Assembly (NCBI GenBank): GCA_947501315.1 | Contig: CANMXH010000112.1 | Span: 1-7,243 of the forward strand | Direction: 5' to 3' | Source: Caulobacteraceae bacterium | GTDB lineage: Bacteria > Pseudomonadota > Alphaproteobacteria > Caulobacterales > Caulobacteraceae | DNA: 7,243 nt | Shown: one piece after another, positions 5,203 to 7,243 of the stretch | How the letters are laid out: every line of letters begins with the position of its first letter | Numbering within the stretch: the first letter of the stretch is position 1 | Translations under genes and position numbers: made by a program | Notes under the pieces: model-generated | What the model was told of the DNA's origin: nothing | What the model saw: the letters and a program-made list of their open reading frames with translations, nothing else | Databases searched by the model: none

Positions 5203-6143
5203 CAGGTCCCGGGACCCTGGCCCCCGGCTGTCTCCGCGAAACACCAGGCCAGCACAGCCTTCTGGGCATGGATGCGGTTCTCCGCCTCGTCCCAGACCAG
5301 CGACTGTGGACCGTCGATGACCGCATCCGTCACCTCCTCGCCGCGGTGGGCCGGCAGGCAGTGGAGGAAGACGGCATCGTCCGCGGCAAGGTTCATCAGG
5401 GCGTCATCGACACCATAGCCCTCGAAGGCCTCGAGCCGGGACTCATAGTCGCCGTCCCCCATCGACACCCAGGTGTCGGTGACCACCACATCGGCACCGA
5501 CGACAGCCTCGCGCGGATCGCTGGTCAGGGTGACGTGATTGCCGCCCTTGGCGAGGTCGTGCAGGTCGGGATGATAGTCCGCCGGGCAGGCCACATTCAG
5601 GTGGAAGCCCAGCTTCGGGGCAGCATGCATGAAGCTGTGGCAGACATTGTTGCCGTCCCCGACCCAGGCGATGGTCTTGCCGGCGATCGGCCCGCGATGC
5701 GCCTCGATGGTCATGATGTCGGCCAGGATCTGGCACGGATGCGAGCGGTCGGTCAGGCCGTTGATCACCGGTACGGTGGCGACGCGGGCGAAGCGTTCGA
5801 CGTCCTCGTGGTCGTTGGCGCGGATCATCACCGCATCGACCATGCGCGACAGGACCCGGGCGGTGTCCTCCACCGGCTCGCCGCGACCCAGCTGCATGTC
5901 GCCGGCATTGGCGATGATCGAGGCCCCGCCCAGCTGGCGGATGGCAGCGTCGAAGCTGAACCGGGTGCGCGTCGAATTCTTCTCGAAGATCATGGCCAGC
6001 ACGCGATCCTTCGCCGGGGCGTCGCTGTCGGTGCGACCCTTCGGCCAGCCCTTCCGGGCCGCCTTGCGGGCATGGGCGTCATCGAGGATGGCGCGCAGGT
6101 CGGCGGCTTCAAGCCGGTGGATGTCGAGGAAGTGGCGGACCAT
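5196..6143 (-). CDS. argF: Ornithine carbamoyltransferase
   Basis: A 315-residue anabolic OTCase, which joins carbamoyl phosphate and ornithine to give citrulline in arginine synthesis in the cytoplasm, normally as a homotrimer. The key motifs are present: carbamoyl-phosphate loop STRTR at residues 57-61 (followed by FSFD); HPCQ at 135-138; ornithine-binding DTWVSMG at 223-229; and HCLPAHRG at 261-268 with the catalytic cysteine at 262. Length is usual for the family (about 305-335). The start ATG at 6143 has GGAG 8 nt upstream, which lies just after the argD stop. It is the second gene of an argD-argF operon with 14 nt between genes. In many alphaproteobacteria hslO follows argF; here argF is instead followed by a convergent small membrane gene that overlaps its last 7 nt, so the operon ends here. 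Confidence 0.97.
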   Translation of the reverse strand: MVRHFLDIHRLEAADLRAILDDAHARKAARKGWPKGRTDSDAPAKDRVLAMIFEKNSTRTRFSFDAAIRQLGGASIIANAGDMQLGRGEPVEDTARVLSRMVDAVMIRANDHEDVERFARVATVPVINGLTDRSHPCQILADIMTIEAHRGPIAGKTIAWVGDGNNVCHSFMHAAPKLGFHLNVACPADYHPDLHDLAKGGNHVTLTSDPREAVVGADVVVTDTWVSMGDGDYESRLEAFEGYGVDDALMNLAADDAVFLHCLPAHRGEEVTDAVIDGPQSLVWDEAENRIHAQKAVLAWCFAETAGGQGPGTCQ

Positions 6144-6157
6144 CTTCAGCGCTCCGT

Positions 6158-7243
6158 TCAGGCCGCCGCCATCTTGCTGCGCGCGAATTCACACGTCCGC
6201 TCGAACCGTTCGATCGCCTCGCGCGCCTCATCCAGGGTCAGGTTCAGCGGCGGCAGGATACGGCAGCAGTTGTCACCACCCCCGGCGATCAGAAGATGGT
6301 TTTGGTCCCGCGCCCAGCCCATGAATTCGCGATTGTTGGGCACCAGTTTGACGCCGAGCAACAGACCCTTGCCGCGCACGTCCACGATCACATCGGGGAA
6401 GCGCTCCTTCAGCCCGTGCAGCTGCTGCTTCAGATAGCCGGCGATCTCATTGACGTGGGCCAGGGTCCCGGGCTTCGAGATCTCGGCGAAGGCGGCGCCG
6501 CCGACGGCCATGGCCAGCGGATTGCCGCCGAAGGTCGAGCCATGGGCTCCCACGGTCATTCCACGGGCAGCCTCGGCCGTGGCCAGGCACGCTCCGACCG
6601 GGAAACCACCACCCAGCGCCTTGGCGATGGCCATGATGTCCGGGGTCATCCCGCCCCATTCATGGGCCCACAGCTTGCCGGTCCGGCCCATGCCACACTG
6701 GACTTCGTCGAAGATGATCAGGACGCCATATTCGTCGCACAGCTCGCGCAGGCCGCGCAGGCAGACCTCGGGAATGGCGCGGCAGCCGCCCTCGCCCTGC
6801 ACCGGCTCGACGATGATGGCGGCGGTGTTCGGGTTGGCGATCGCGGCCTTGAGGGCCTCATGGTCGCCGAAGACCAGCTGGTGGAAACCCTGCATCGGCG
6901 GGCCGAAGCCGTCGGTATAGCTGGGGTTGGCCGCCGCATTGATCGCACCGTAGGTGCGGCCATGGAACGAGCCGTCGAAGCCGTAGATGTCGATCCGCTC
7001 GGGCTGGCCGTTGGCCGAATGGAATTTCCGCGCCGTCTTCAGCGCGCATTCCACCGCCTCGGTGCCCGAGTTGGTGAAGAAGACCACATCGGCAAACGAC
7101 TTCTCACACAGGGCGTCGGCGAGGGCTTCCTGCCCCGGAATCTTGAAGATGTTGGAGACGTGCCACAGCTTTTCAGCCTGATCCTTGACCGCCTGGACGA
7201 GGGCCGGATGGGCGTGGCCGAGGGCATTGGTCGAAATGCCCAT
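6158..7243 (-). CDS. argD: Acetylornithine aminotransferase (partial, N-terminus beyond the window)
   Basis: 361 residues of a class III PLP aminotransferase that converts N-acetylglutamate semialdehyde to N-acetylornithine using glutamate; ArgD enzymes often also serve as succinyl-diaminopimelate aminotransferase in lysine/peptidoglycan synthesis. Visible motifs (numbered from the right edge): NALGHAHPALV (6-16), NSGTEAVECALKTARK (58-73), GSFHGRT (91-97), IVEPVQGEGG (144-153), FDEVQCGMGRTG (178-189, Asp179 contacting the PLP ring nitrogen), AIAKALGGGFP (205-215, Lys208 being the Schiff-base lysine), and STFGGNPLA (236-244). The methionine at the very edge is not the start: family members have roughly 30 more residues before GI.TNALGH, so the gene continues past 7243. 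Stop TGA at 6160-6158; argF follows after 14 nt in the same operon. Confidence 0.95.
   Translation of the reverse strand: MGISTNALGHAHPALVQAVKDQAEKLWHVSNIFKIPGQEALADALCEKSFADVVFFTNSGTEAVECALKTARKFHSANGQPERIDIYGFDGSFHGRTYGAINAAANPSYTDGFGPPMQGFHQLVFGDHEALKAAIANPNTAAIIVEPVQGEGGCRAIPEVCLRGLRELCDEYGVLIIFDEVQCGMGRTGKLWAHEWGGMTPDIMAIAKALGGGFPVGACLATAEAARGMTVGAHGSTFGGNPLAMAVGGAAFAEISKPGTLAHVNEIAGYLKQQLHGLKERFPDVIVDVRGKGLLLGVKLVPNNREFMGWARDQNHLLIAGGGDNCCRILPPLNLTLDEAREAIERFERTCEFARSKMAAA

Noticed and set aside
5076..6437. Long open frame of 453 codons on + opposite argF and the end of argD
   Set aside because: It covers the antisense of two enzymes with all catalytic motifs in place; its own product shows no family likeness.
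7241..7243. ATG at the right edge as the argD start
   Set aside because: It falls in the middle of the conserved N-terminal region just before NALGHAHPAL; family members extend about 30 residues further upstream.

Overview
The window is GC-rich, densely packed DNA from an alphaproteobacterium, most likely a member of the Caulobacteraceae (Caulobacter/Brevundimonas type). The main evidence is a full-length PodJ-type polarity scaffold. It carries the N-terminal PWSVKG..PKAREIAKDLARRSGMTLGEW region known from Caulobacter PodJ, a long coiled coil, one membrane segment and Sel1 repeats. A TauE/SafE permease next to an alphaproteobacterial TIGR02186 (Alph_Pro_TM) protein, and an argD-argF pair with alphaproteobacterial-type sequence, agree with this. 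The genus is inferred, not shown.

Layout from left to right: (1) the last 37 codons of a hisC-like aminotransferase on + (1-114); (2) a minus-strand pair transcribed leftward, a TauE/SafE-family membrane permease (TTG start at 1867) followed 13 nt later by a TIGR02186 protein that ends 9 nt from the hisC stop; (3) a short 124-nt leader; (4) podJ on minus (4778-1992, GTG start) with a likely intrinsic terminator at its stop codon; (5) a 217-nt divergent intergenic region (4779-4995) with an unusual density of cell-cycle-type motifs: two abutting GANTC (CcrM) sites, two near-consensus CtrA-like boxes and a DnaA-like box; (6) a small two-helix membrane protein on + (4996-5202), whose last 7 nt overlap the 3' end of argF; (7) the argD-argF operon on minus, with argD running off the right edge.

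The window mixes housekeeping biosynthesis (the histidine end of hisC; arginine/ornithine steps ArgD and ArgF) with polarity control (PodJ) and a poorly understood transporter/partner pair (TauE/SafE plus TIGR02186). I see no mobile element, CRISPR array, tRNA or rRNA. The most informative parts are the podJ upstream region, which looks wired for CcrM/GcrA, CtrA and DnaA input as known for Caulobacter podJ; a PodJ that seems to lack the C-terminal peptidoglycan-binding domain; and a TIGR02186 protein with a C-terminal membrane anchor but no visible signal peptide. I found no convincing wholly new system; the TauE/SafE-TIGR02186 pair is the nearest to an undescribed function.
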